From Clostridiales bacterium (lineage in GTDB: Bacteria > Bacillota > Dethiobacteria > Dethiobacterales > Dethiobacteraceae): a DNA stretch of 64,000 nt. The translations under genes and the position numbers were made by a program. The notes below the pieces were generated by a model. That model did no database searches. It saw only the letters and a program-made list of their open reading frames with translations, and had not been told where the DNA came from. This document shows, piece after piece, positions 27,439 through 36,102 of this stretch. Location: positions 1 through 64,000 of the forward strand of contig JAGXRM010000055.1 in assembly GCA_018335855.1 (NCBI GenBank), written 5' to 3'. Each line of letters opens with the position of its first letter. Position 1 is the first letter of the stretch.

Positions 27439-27483
27439 TAGGGGAACCTCCTCCGTTAAACTGAGTAAATTTTACCTTATATC

Positions 27484-27520
27484 CAGTAAAAAAGCAACGA
27501 CCCCGGATAACGGGTCGTTG
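27484..27520 (-). terminator. Terminator of the exonuclease/DUF294 operon
   Basis: On the minus strand CAACGACCC-GTTATCCG-GGGTCGTTG followed by CTTTTTTAC, directly after the exonuclease gene. Confidence 0.85.
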
Positions 27521-27547
27521 TTTTGTCAATTCAAAAGATTGCGAATA

Positions 27548-28360
27548 TTAACAATATGCCATAGTGTTTTTGACGTGGAGATAGTAGTAAACTTGCTTTA
27601 ATGTGTCAATTTGTTTTTCTTCCAGTTTGGTGAGGTGATCCAGGAATACTTCCGCCGTCATTAACGAATCACCTAAAGCTGTGTGTCTGTCGACACAGGG
27701 AACGTTATGATACTTCAAGAGAGTATCGAGGTCGTGGGAGAGAAGTTCGGGGCAAAGAGCCCGGGACAGTTTTAAGGTGTCCAAAACCGGATTGTAAATC
27801 TCGGTCTGGGTATACCAATTTAGCTTGATGTTAAGAAAGGCTAAGTCAAAATCAGCATTATGCGCAACAAGTACAGAATCGCCGATGAAGTCCATGAATT
27901 CGTTAAGTACGGAGCAGATGCCAGGTTTGTCGGCAACCATTTCGTTAGAGATTCCCGTTAGTTCAACGACTGCCGGAGGAATGGACCGATAGGGGTTAAC
28001 CAGTTGGTGGAAATACTGGTCTTTACATATTTCACCGTTTTCCACAACGACAGCACCAATTGAAATAATTTCATCCCCCTGATAGGGGTAAAACCCTGTA
28101 GTTTCAGTATCAAAAAGAATATAGCGGCAGGTTTTCAACTGCAGGTTCCAGTCTTTTCGATCTTTTAAGTGTTGGGTTTTTTCTACTATTTCCGAGGTAA
28201 CTGTAGGCTCCGGACTGTATCCGTTTTGGGGACCGCTTTTTATGGCCCGTGTTTTATAAAGCCGGTAAAGCATCCGGTTAAAGAATACTTGCCAGCGTGA
28301 GGGGCGTGTCTCCATAATGGTGGGCAGACTGTCTCTGTTTATCATTAGAAACGGCAGCAT
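27548..28360 (-). CDS. DnaQ-like 3'-5' exonuclease
   Basis: 270-residue DEDDh exonuclease. Exo I motif FDTETTGFYPYQGDEIISIG (about 87-106), Exo II VLVAHNADFDLAFL, and Exo III VDRHTALGDSLMTAEVF contain the four acidic residues and His. An N-terminal extension of about 75 residues precedes the nuclease. AAGGAGTG precedes ATG. It lies 19 bases after the CBS/DUF294 gene; this pairing is common in bacteria, though its joint function is unclear. Confidence 0.88.
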   Translation of the reverse strand: MLPFLMINRDSLPTIMETRPSRWQVFFNRMLYRLYKTRAIKSGPQNGYSPEPTVTSEIVEKTQHLKDRKDWNLQLKTCRYILFDTETTGFYPYQGDEIISIGAVVVENGEICKDQYFHQLVNPYRSIPPAVVELTGISNEMVADKPGICSVLNEFMDFIGDSVLVAHNADFDLAFLNIKLNWYTQTEIYNPVLDTLKLSRALCPELLSHDLDTLLKYHNVPCVDRHTALGDSLMTAEVFLDHLTKLEEKQIDTLKQVYYYLHVKNTMAYC

Positions 28361-28379
28361 TCTTCCTCACTCCTTGTTG

Positions 28380-30323
28380 TTAACCGATAAATGCGTAAAA
28401 TGCATGACCGGTCAGGTTCTGCATGCGATCTACAGCGATGAACGCCTCGCGTAGAGCTGCTTTTTCTTTTTTGGTCAGGTCATTTGGGTTAATATAGTTA
28501 TCCGGGTGTTCTCCACGGCTTAACTGCAGCAGACTCTGCCGAATTCTGAACGTCATGAGTGTTTCATAGGCTGTAGTAAAAAACTCCGTATCATCAGGGG
28601 AGAAGACACCCCTTTTAGCTAGCTCCTCCAAGCGGCGGAAAGTGTTGGTTTCCACAATCCCTTCCCGCAGAGAAAAATTTCGTAAACAATCAACCATGTG
28701 TACGCAGGCAGCGCTTTTCAGATTCACAAGATTACGGTGTTCCTTTGATTTTTCAGTGATTATTTGTTTAAAAAAGTTTATGGGAACTCTGTGCATCAAA
28801 TCATCTTTTGTAAGAAAAAGTAAGACGGTGGGGGCCTTCTGAAATTTTCGTGTGACAAAATTTCGCAGTAGGTCGCAAAGACTTTTTTTGCCGTAAACAT
28901 GCCTAAAGTCAAGAAAAATTGTCATTAGTCTTACATTTTCATTATCTAAGTTATTTATCCACTCCGTTATGGAATCCCGCCAGCTTCTAAAGGAACGGCA
29001 CCAGATAGGGTTGGAAGCCATGACATTCCCTTTGCATTTGGCGAACCCAACTTGGAACAGGCCTTCCACAACTTTCTCAGCCAGAATGTGAAAATACTGG
29101 GCGGTTTCTTCTTCCTTTTCCGGGGGTACGTTATCATAGATGATTCCGTTATCCTGGTCTGTTTTAACAAATTGCTCCAACCGTCCGCTACTTCCCATGG
29201 TTATCCAACTATAAGCAACAGGAGGGGGCCCATGCCCTTCCGTTTGCATTTCCCGCTCACAGAGCTGAATGATTTTTATTGTCAGACGGTCGAAAAATTC
29301 AGTAATTAACTGTAAGATTTCTTTGCTACTGGCATTTTCTGCGACCAATGCATGTAGAACTCTGTCAATTTCTTTACTTGCTTTGACCAAGCCTTCAATG
29401 GTGGTTTGTTTCTCAATACTGTTAACAATCGTTAATGCTCCGGTGCTGCGAGAGATAATAAGGTCACGAATGGTAATAATTCCTTGGAGACCCTCATTGT
29501 CAACGACAACAAGATGCTTTACCTTGTTTTTTACCATGATTAACAGCGCTTCATAGTAAAATGCTTCAGGGGCCACGGTAAGCAGGTTGGAACTCATGAT
29601 GTCGGATGCTGTCAAACGTTTAAGAAAGTCACCCCGGGCCAAGACTTTGCTAACCAAATCTTTTTCTGTCACAATCCCCACAGGTTGATTTGCATTGTCG
29701 ACAACAATCAGGGAAGAGACATTTTTTGTAGTCATTTTTTCTGCAAGGGCGGTTATTTCGTCTCCTTGCAGGCATGTAGCCGGCGGGGTTGACATTAAGT
29801 CCGATACCCGCTTACGCATTGACTGTTCTTTTGGCGCATTCTCTGAAAACATATCCGACTTCAATGCCTGGTAAACCTTTCGCATCCTGGATGCCAGGAT
29901 GCGGCTAAATTGACTGGAAAAATCGGCGGACTGACTGAGGATAGTTTCAAAGAGTTCATAAGGCAAAATGACACATATCATGTCTTCCACGGCTTTCACA
30001 GATCCGGGATAAGCCTCATCACTCATAAACACGGTTTCACCGAAAAAATCCAGTTCCCCACGCAGCCCTGTGATGACTTCTTTGTCCTGTTCGTCCAATA
30101 CGGTTACCTCGGCGGTTCCCGTGACGATAATGAACAGAGACTGCTGTGAAGGATCACCTTGGCGAAAGACATAGGAGCCTTTTGGGTAATCACGAATCTC
30201 GACGCGTTTAACAACAGCATCAATCGTTTTTGGGTCAAGAAGGTTAAAAGGAACGACCTTTTTCAGAAATGCAGCTGCATCAGTTGGCTGTCCATTATAT
30301 AGAATAAGCTTCATCGGCAGCAC
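28380..30323 (-). CDS. cNMP-binding/CBS/DUF294 nucleotidyltransferase-like protein
   Basis: 647-residue multidomain signalling protein. It has a cyclic-nucleotide-binding-like domain (about 20-140), a pair of CBS domains (about 175-300), and a nucleotidyltransferase-like DUF294 domain with GSSGRLEQFVKTDQDNG (about 378). A helical DUF294 C-terminal domain follows (about 480-640). GTG 30323 has AGGAG only 4 bases upstream and ATG 30314 is 13 away, so the exact start is uncertain. The G-S-x-G-R-x-E-x8-D-x-D core suggests nucleotidyl transfer to an unknown partner. Confidence 0.85.
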   Translation of the reverse strand: MLPMKLILYNGQPTDAAAFLKKVVPFNLLDPKTIDAVVKRVEIRDYPKGSYVFRQGDPSQQSLFIIVTGTAEVTVLDEQDKEVITGLRGELDFFGETVFMSDEAYPGSVKAVEDMICVILPYELFETILSQSADFSSQFSRILASRMRKVYQALKSDMFSENAPKEQSMRKRVSDLMSTPPATCLQGDEITALAEKMTTKNVSSLIVVDNANQPVGIVTEKDLVSKVLARGDFLKRLTASDIMSSNLLTVAPEAFYYEALLIMVKNKVKHLVVVDNEGLQGIITIRDLIISRSTGALTIVNSIEKQTTIEGLVKASKEIDRVLHALVAENASSKEILQLITEFFDRLTIKIIQLCEREMQTEGHGPPPVAYSWITMGSSGRLEQFVKTDQDNGIIYDNVPPEKEEETAQYFHILAEKVVEGLFQVGFAKCKGNVMASNPIWCRSFRSWRDSITEWINNLDNENVRLMTIFLDFRHVYGKKSLCDLLRNFVTRKFQKAPTVLLFLTKDDLMHRVPINFFKQIITEKSKEHRNLVNLKSAACVHMVDCLRNFSLREGIVETNTFRRLEELAKRGVFSPDDTEFFTTAYETLMTFRIRQSLLQLSRGEHPDNYINPNDLTKKEKAALREAFIAVDRMQNLTGHAFYAFIG

Positions 30324-30528
30324 CCAACTCCTAGCTAAAATTTATCAGAAAATTTCTACTACTCATATATTATATAATAAGAGTACTACCAGTGCAACGT
30401 TCTTTTCCTGAAAATTACTATTAAATCTCAGTCCTATTGAGATGGGGCAGGATATTGCACAAATGAGTGGAATATATTTCTCAATAAGGTATTTAGAACC
30501 AGTGACCGAGTTGAAACGTCTTTTAACG

Positions 30529-30864
30529 TTAATCCCGGTCTTGTTTTTCCTGGCGAATTTCCCAATGGACAATCAGGTTAAGAGTAGCCCGCAGGAAGAT
30601 TATCGAGGCCAGGATGATTACTTCATTCATTGTACGGACGATGACGGTACGGAGAATTTCTCCGGCGAGCTTAAATTCTAATCCAAAGACTAGGTAACGA
30701 GCAAACGTTAAACGGGCTTCCCGGCCGTCTTTGCTGGTACGTAAAAAACGCAGGAAGATTCCTGTGCCAGCGTATAGAATAATAACGGCACCGAAAACTT
30801 CCAGCATATGAACTGCTATCAGTATTACCTGTCCTAGTAGCTCCTCAATGGCATGGATATTCAA
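30529..30864 (-). CDS. DUF1622 family membrane protein
   Basis: 111-residue protein with two to three transmembrane segments. The family-like cytosolic stretch SKDGREARLTFARYLVFGLEF (about 44-64) is followed by LRTVIVRTMNEVIILASIIFLRA. Start at TTG 30864 is inferred from frame and a GGATG upstream. Function unknown. It is divergent from the diguanylate cyclase. Confidence 0.75.
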   Translation of the reverse strand: MNIHAIEELLGQVILIAVHMLEVFGAVIILYAGTGIFLRFLRTSKDGREARLTFARYLVFGLEFKLAGEILRTVIVRTMNEVIILASIIFLRATLNLIVHWEIRQEKQDRD

Positions 30865-30942
30865 GTCTCAACATCCTTTTCCCTTTTTATTAAGTTTTTC
30901 CATAAGGAAGCATAATAACTCTTTATTAAGGTGATTTGTGCT

Positions 30943-31842
30943 ATGAAAACAAAAATCGTATTTAATAAATGTCTCCCTTCGACTAGGGAACCGTTTGTTC
31001 GTTACGTGCCTGTTTGGGGATGGCTGCTTCTGCTTGCTCTTTATTTGCTTCCTTTGACTTTTATCGTTGTTTATCTTAACTCCGGGTATTATCTCATTCA
31101 GCGGATTTGGCTATACACGGCGCTACTTCTTCCTGGACTGATGCTCTGTTATTATCTTGGTTTCCGCGGCGCTATAGTAGCTAACATCTTCAAATTTCCT
31201 CTCTTTTATTTGCACGGATCCAGGGCATTCGTTGAACGGTCGGAAGCTTCCATGGTTCTTACCTCACACCTGGCCCTCTTAATGATTACGGTGTTTTTCA
31301 TCGGGCTCATGGCGGAAACAATGAAGCGTCAGGAAGAAAAATTAAAAATGCTTTCCATCACTGACGAGTTAAGCGGGCTGTTTAATCACCGTTTTTTTTA
31401 CCAGTGCCTTGAGAAGGAAGTTGATAGAGCAAGGCGCTATAAATTACCTTTGTCATTAGTTATCATAGATTTAGATGATTTTAAAAAATATAATGATTCC
31501 TGGGGGCATCCCCAAGGTGACAGGGCAATTTCGTTGGCCGCCTCTGTTTTAAAAGAAACAGTACGGACAACCGATATTGTGGCCCGCTACGGCGGAGAAG
31601 AGTTTGCCATTATTTTGCCACAGACAAATTTAATGGACGCCAAGCAAATTTGTGAAAGAGTCAGGGAAGCCTTAGCCAAAACTCCCGTTCCCACGGTATC
31701 CGGTGTTACGGAACCGTTAACGGCTTCTTTTGGGGTTGTGGTTCGTGAGCCTTCCATGACGGCATCCGAGCTTGTTACCGAGGCAGACAAAATTCTTTAC
31801 TATGCCAAAAGCAGCGGTAAAAATTTGGTTACATGCAAATAA
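30943..31842 (+). CDS. Membrane-anchored diguanylate cyclase (GGDEF domain)
   Basis: 299-residue protein with about four transmembrane helices in the first 125 residues, then a GGDEF domain. LSITDELSGLFNHRFFYQCL opens the domain. The active-site motif ARYGGEEFAIILP (about residue 205) is intact, as is the IDLDDFKKYND metal-binding segment, so synthesis of c-di-GMP is expected. ATG 30943 follows AAGGTGAT. No clear RxxD inhibitory site is seen 5 residues upstream of GGEEF. Confidence 0.88.
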   Translation: MKTKIVFNKCLPSTREPFVRYVPVWGWLLLLALYLLPLTFIVVYLNSGYYLIQRIWLYTALLLPGLMLCYYLGFRGAIVANIFKFPLFYLHGSRAFVERSEASMVLTSHLALLMITVFFIGLMAETMKRQEEKLKMLSITDELSGLFNHRFFYQCLEKEVDRARRYKLPLSLVIIDLDDFKKYNDSWGHPQGDRAISLAASVLKETVRTTDIVARYGGEEFAIILPQTNLMDAKQICERVREALAKTPVPTVSGVTEPLTASFGVVVREPSMTASELVTEADKILYYAKSSGKNLVTCK

Positions 31843-31910
31843 GCCAAAACAAGAGGAATTTGAAAAAAAATGACGAATTTTAACAAAAACCTTAAATGCT
31901 GGGTGGGCTT

Positions 31911-33622
31911 ATGAAAAATAAGATAACACCAGGTAAGGATAAATGGGAATCAATCTTTCAGAATATATTCGAATCACTGCCTGCGGCTGTTCTGGTGCTG
32001 GACCAAGATTTACATGTAGAAATGGCCAACCAGGCAGCACAGTCGCTTTTTTCTTGTTGCGCAAACCCGGAGTGTAAGCCGGGTGTTCTTTTTCGTTGTG
32101 CTGATCCGGAGTTTGGTTGTGGTTTTGGACCGGATTGTTCAAATTGTGTTTTACTGCAACAACTGAAGGCAGAAATATTGCAGGAAAGGGCTAACGGCAC
32201 ACAGTCGGTTATCAAAGACAGGTATAGCTTTGTTATTTCTTCTGTACGCTCTGCGGACGAACCGGTAAAGTTTGTTTTGACCGTGACGACGCAGGACACG
32301 GACAAATCTGGACAACCAGAGGATTCAATGTACCGGGATATTTTTGAAAACATCAGTGACCTCATTTTTATTCATGACTTTAATGGGAAGATTATTCATC
32401 TAAATCCTGCAGTGAAAGATGTGTTTGGATATTTACCTGAAGAACTAACAGGCAGGCATTTACACGACTTGGTCGCTGTACTGTACCGTGACGAAGTCGA
32501 TGATTATTTGAAGACGTTATGCGAACAAGGCGAAATGACCGGAGTTATGCGCGCAACGGCACGGAATGGACAGGAAAAATTCCTCTCCTATAATGCATCT
32601 TTGATAAATAACGGGAAAATGTGCAGAGGGATTGCCAGAGATGTCACCACTGATTTTATGGCAGCCAAAGTTTTGGAAGAAAATCCTATCCTCTGAGCCT
32701 GATTATCGTCGATGTGGACGGTTTAAAAATTATCAACGATACGCTTGGGCACCAGCGGGGAGATGCTGTCCTGAGCAAAACTGCGGCCATTCTGCAAGCT
32801 CCGTTTCGGTCCGGTGACATTGTCGCCAGGATCGGGGGTGATGAATTTGCCATTGTTCTGCCCCGGGCAGAAGAGGCCATAGTAGAAAATGCCCGTTTGC
32901 GTATACTCCAGGCTCTTCGCAGGGAAAACCGGGAATTAGAAGATTTGCGACTCAGTGTTTCTTTTGGTTATGTAACGGCCAGAAAACCCGGTGCCACAAT
33001 CAGTGAGTTGGTTAAAGCTGCAGACGATGCTATGTATATACAAAAGAGTGCAGAATCCGGAGAAACCAGACAGGGCATTGTGAAATCGCTCCTTGCTACT
33101 CTGGAGGTTCGGGATCATATGACTGTGGAGCACGCAGAACGATTACAGCGACTGGCCGATACGTTTGGGCGGTTGGTGAACCTAAGTGACAGGGAAAAAG
33201 ATGACTTGCTTATGCTCACCCTGCTTCACGATATCGGTAAGATTGGTGTGCCGGATAACGTCTTGTTTAAGCCCGGTCCCTTATCGGCAGAAGAGCGTTG
33301 TCTGATGCAAAAACATTCCGAAATCGGCTACCGGATTGCTGCTTCTACCCCGGAATTAACGACCATTGCCCGGTATGTTCTACTCCACCATGAACGGTGG
33401 GACGGTGACGGGTACCCGCAAAAGCTGACCGGCAAAAAAATACCTCTTGTGTGTAGGATGTTAACGATTCTTGACGCTTATGATGCCATGATTTCAAACC
33501 GTCCTTACCGTCCAGGGATGAGTAAGGATGAAGCTGTACTTGAACTTCAGCGCTGTGCAGGAAGTCAGTTTGACCCTGATTTGGTAGAGTTGTTTATAGA
33601 ACATGTACTGAAAGAAGTATAG
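31911..33622 (+). pseudogene. PAS-PAS-GGDEF-HD-GYP protein broken by an internal deletion and frameshift
   Basis: The 5' part (to TGA 32694) encodes a Cys-rich PAS domain (CCANPECKPG ... CGFGPDCSNCVL) and a second PAS (SMYRDIFENISDLIFIHDFNG). The 3' part, in the +2 frame, resumes inside a GGDEF domain at SYPLSLIIVDVDGLKIIND, continues with RIGGDEFAIVLP, and ends in an HD-GYP phosphodiesterase (LLHDIGKIGVPD, HHERWDGDGYPQKLTG). The first about 40 residues of the GGDEF domain (the LTGLYNR region) are absent at the junction near 32665-32690. The HD-GYP part could still be made from GTG 32714, but no good ribosome site is visible there. Confidence 0.8.
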
Positions 33623-33665
33623 ATATAGTAAAACCGGGCTTATTTAGCCCGGTTTTACTATATCT
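33621..33665. terminator. Long bidirectional terminator
   Basis: AGATATAGTAAAACCGGGC-TTATTTA-GCCCGGTTTTACTATATCT, a 19-base perfect stem between convergent genes. The stop codon of the minus-strand selenoprotein lies in the loop. Confidence 0.9.
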
Positions 33666-33991
33666 TTCAGCGTTTCCATTGTTATATTTCTGTGTGCAGT
33701 ATTCCATACGCATTGGCCGTCACGGATAAGTAAGACCTGCGGCGACTCGTGGCGTACACCTGTTTTACTGGCAACAGCCTGAGAGACGTCTCTTGCTTCC
33801 TGAACAACAACACGGCAAACATCGACGGCTTGCGCTTCTTTGCATTCTAAAAACCTGTCCACCTCCCGGTGGGCGCGTCCGCTTACCGGTCACGTGGCAC
33901 TGTGTTTAAAAATAAGCACGGGTTTTTTATCAGAACCGGCCAAGGAGTGCTCCAGGTCACTTACATTACTAATCTGAATAATATTAGACAT
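33644..33991 (-). CDS. YtxJ-like thioredoxin-fold selenoprotein (TGA at 33890-33892 read as Sec)
   Basis: Reading through one in-frame TGA gives 115 residues. The segment LIFKHSATUPVSGRAHREVD aligns with the KHSxxCP active site of YtxJ/DUF2847 bacillithiol-related redox proteins, with Sec34 exactly at the redox Cys. The frame stays coding to TAA 33644. GAGGTGG precedes ATG 33991. A hairpin with a G-rich loop sits 18-31 bases 3' of the TGA, the geometry of a bacterial SECIS. A conventional annotation would show only a 72-codon fragment. Proposed role: cytosolic thiol/selenol redox; partner unknown. Confidence 0.85.
33859..33872 (-). promoter_or_regulatory. Candidate SECIS hairpin in the YtxJ-like gene
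   Basis: On the minus strand CCACC-GGGA-GGTGG; the apical loop begins 23 bases after the TGA and starts with G. Confidence 0.65.
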
Positions 33992-34084
33992 GTCTAACCA
34001 CCTCGCTGTATTATAATAGTTACTATTCCACATTTATCCGAAAAAATCCTTCTTAAAGCGAAGGCAACAGATGCCATTCATGGA

Positions 34085-35357
34085 CTAATCCGGCAGCTTT
34101 TTTCCGGGGTTTAAAATTCCATGGGGGTCGAAGGCGTTTTTAAGACGTTTCATTAAACTAATTTCTGATTCACTCAATACATTCGGGAGAAACTGCTTAC
34201 GTTTTAAGCCGATACCATGTTCTCCGCTAATGGAACCGTCAAGGGAAGCAGCCATCTGGTATGCATCTTTTAGCATCTCAGGCAAATTATTTTCCCACTG
34301 GAGCACATCGTGTGCTGCACGTTTCAGGAAACGGGCATGAATATTTCCGTCTCCCGCATGACCGTAGCTTACCACATCACAGTAATATTTTTCGGCCAGA
34401 GCATGCAAAAACATGACGAATTCGGATACGGCACTGACAGGAACTACGATATCTTCGCCGTTTTGTATGGGGTATAGGGTTTTTACTGCCTCGGCGACTG
34501 CTTCACGTATGCGCCAGAGTTTGTGGCGTGCCTGAGCATCATTGGCACTGTAAATCTCAAGAACCCCGTATGTCTCTGCAAGCCCGCCGAGCGTTTCACA
34601 GGCCACAAACAGTTCATCTTCGCTGCTGCCATCCAGTTGTACCAATAGAAGGGCACCGGCTTGGTGCGGGAGGGTCTCACCCAAAAAACGGCATGATATT
34701 TCCACTGCAAACCGTAGTAATAACGGCTAATGTTCCTTCTGAACCTACCAGCAGAGAAACAAGGTTATACCCGGTTACATCTTTAACACGCTTACCGCCG
34801 ATTTGCATAATTTCACCGGTGGGCAGGACTACTTCCAGGCCCAAAACATAACGGCCTGTCACACCGTATTTGACGGCATGACCGCCTCCGGCATTGGTTG
34901 CCACATTTCCGCCCACGGAGCAGGATTCTTTACTCATGGGGTAACCAGGATAAAAAAGATTATCACGGGCTAACCGCTCATTAATGGTTTTGGTGATGAC
35001 CCCCGGCTCCACGGTAATTGTCAGATTAGCCAAATCATAGTCCAGGATCCTGTCCATGCGCTCCAGTGACAGGACGATTCCGCCGTAAACAGGCACAGCC
35101 CCTCCAGCCAGGCCTGTGCCCGCACCCCGGGGAGTAACAGGAAGGTGGTGTACATGAGCAATTTTCATGACAGCTGCCACTTCTTCCGCAGACGCCGGCT
35201 TGACTACCACATCAGGGAATGCCCGATACTTTTTGCCGGGGACTTCATCGTGGGAATAGGGAAAAAGTTGCTCTTTATCTGTGATGATGTTAATAGTGCC
35301 GACAATATCCTCAAGATCTGAGAGGATAGACAGGGTGACAGTATTAAATGTGTTCAT
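34085..35357 (-). pseudogene. Glycolate oxidase-type FAD-linked oxidase (glcD-like), internally deleted
   Basis: The 5' part (35357 down to about 34677) has the FAD-binding PCMH domain with TPRGAGTGLAGGAVP and GGNVATNAGGGHAVKYG, ending at GSEGTLAVITTV. The 3' part, in another frame from about 34705, resumes at ETLPHQAGALLLVQLDG and ends SGEHGIGLKRKQFLP ... FDPHGILNPGKKLPD. About 50-60 residues between the two are missing compared with GlcD (about 460 aa) and the frame changes at the junction near 34690-34710, so the enzyme should be inactive. ATG 35357 follows GGAGG. The intact ancestor would oxidise a 2-hydroxyacid such as glycolate or lactate. Confidence 0.8.
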
Positions 35358-35499
35358 GTTTGCCTCCATATAAATCATAAAGTAACCTTCGTTTCTTTTT
35401 AGGAATACCCTGCAGAAAGGAAAAATTTTTAAATGACTAGGCAGGAAAACAATTGGTCTCTGTCATAACTGTTTAAAAGCAATCAATAGGAGGCAGCTT

Positions 35500-35706
35500 A
35501 TGTTTTTTAATTTTAATAGAAAAACGGTGGGCGAATTAAGGAGGAAACGGGGATTAACTGTGAGGGAACTGGCAGACCGGGTTCGCTGCAAAGAGTCTTT
35601 AATTCTTTCCATTGAAAGCAGAAAGTTAATACATGTACCCAGACCGTTACGGGACCGACTGGAACCAATATTGCGCGGGGATGACATGGATAAGATTCCG
35701 TGGTAA
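35500..35706 (+). CDS. Small XRE-type helix-turn-helix protein
   Basis: 68-residue protein with a Cro/C1-type HTH: TVGELRRKRGLTVRELADRV (about 9-28) and a recognition helix CKESLILSIESRK. AGGAGGC precedes ATG 35500. Target unknown. It may regulate a neighbouring gene, but the adjacent genes are decayed. Confidence 0.75.
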   Translation: MFFNFNRKTVGELRRKRGLTVRELADRVRCKESLILSIESRKLIHVPRPLRDRLEPILRGDDMDKIPW

Positions 35707-35718
35707 TCTGTTAAGATT

Positions 35719-36059
35719 CCAGCTATATACCGAAAGGTATAAAACTGGTAAAACTATGGGAGCTTAACTACCTCTTGGCAAAGCTTCCGGTTAAGGATGT
35801 CATGGCAAAGGAAGTACGGTTTGTTTCTCCGGATGAACCCATTGATGACGCAGCACAATTGATGCGTGAGTATCGCATAGGTGGACTGCCTGTCGTAAAA
35901 GACAATAAAGTGGTGGGGATCATTACGGAAACAGATATCTTTGCCGCATTCCTGGAGATGTTTGGTGTCAGCCGCGGCGGGTTACGACTTACATTGGAAT
36001 TGCCGGACAAGCCCGGCGCACTGGTAGAGGCGGCTGAAGTTTTCCGGATAATTGAATAA
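35719..36059 (+). pseudogene. Truncated CBS-ACT (AcuB-like) protein
   Basis: Frame open from about 35719, with WELNYLLAKLPVKDVMAKEV leading into one CBS domain (RIGGLPVVKDNKVVGIITET) and the start of an ACT domain (LTLELPDKPGALVEAAEV). Family members carry two CBS domains before this linker, so the first is missing, and the ACT domain stops after about 25 residues at IIE-stop. The ORF could start at TTG 35775, but no ribosome site is evident. Both ends appear lost. Confidence 0.65.
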
Positions 36060-36069
36060 ATACCAGCAA

Positions 36070-36099
36070 AAAGCGGCATGCCTCCAGGCATGCCGCTTT
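36070..36099. terminator. Terminator between the CBS remnant and typA
   Basis: Perfect stem AAAGCGGCATGCC-TCCA-GGCATGCCGCTTT between convergent coding regions. Confidence 0.85.
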
Positions 36100-36102
36100 G
36101 AT

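Noticed and set aside
30411-30700. Plus-strand frame of 79 codons near the DUF1622 gene
   Set aside because: Antisense to DUF1622 and partly to the intergenic region; composition not protein-like.
32694-32696. TGA at the end of the PAS reading frame as a possible Sec codon
   Set aside because: The downstream homology (GGDEF) is in a different frame and family residues are missing, so this is a deletion with frameshift, not read-through.
34660-34705. TGA ending the 5' part of the glcD-like gene as Sec
   Set aside because: Homology resumes in another frame with about 50 residues missing; no Cys column exists there in the family.
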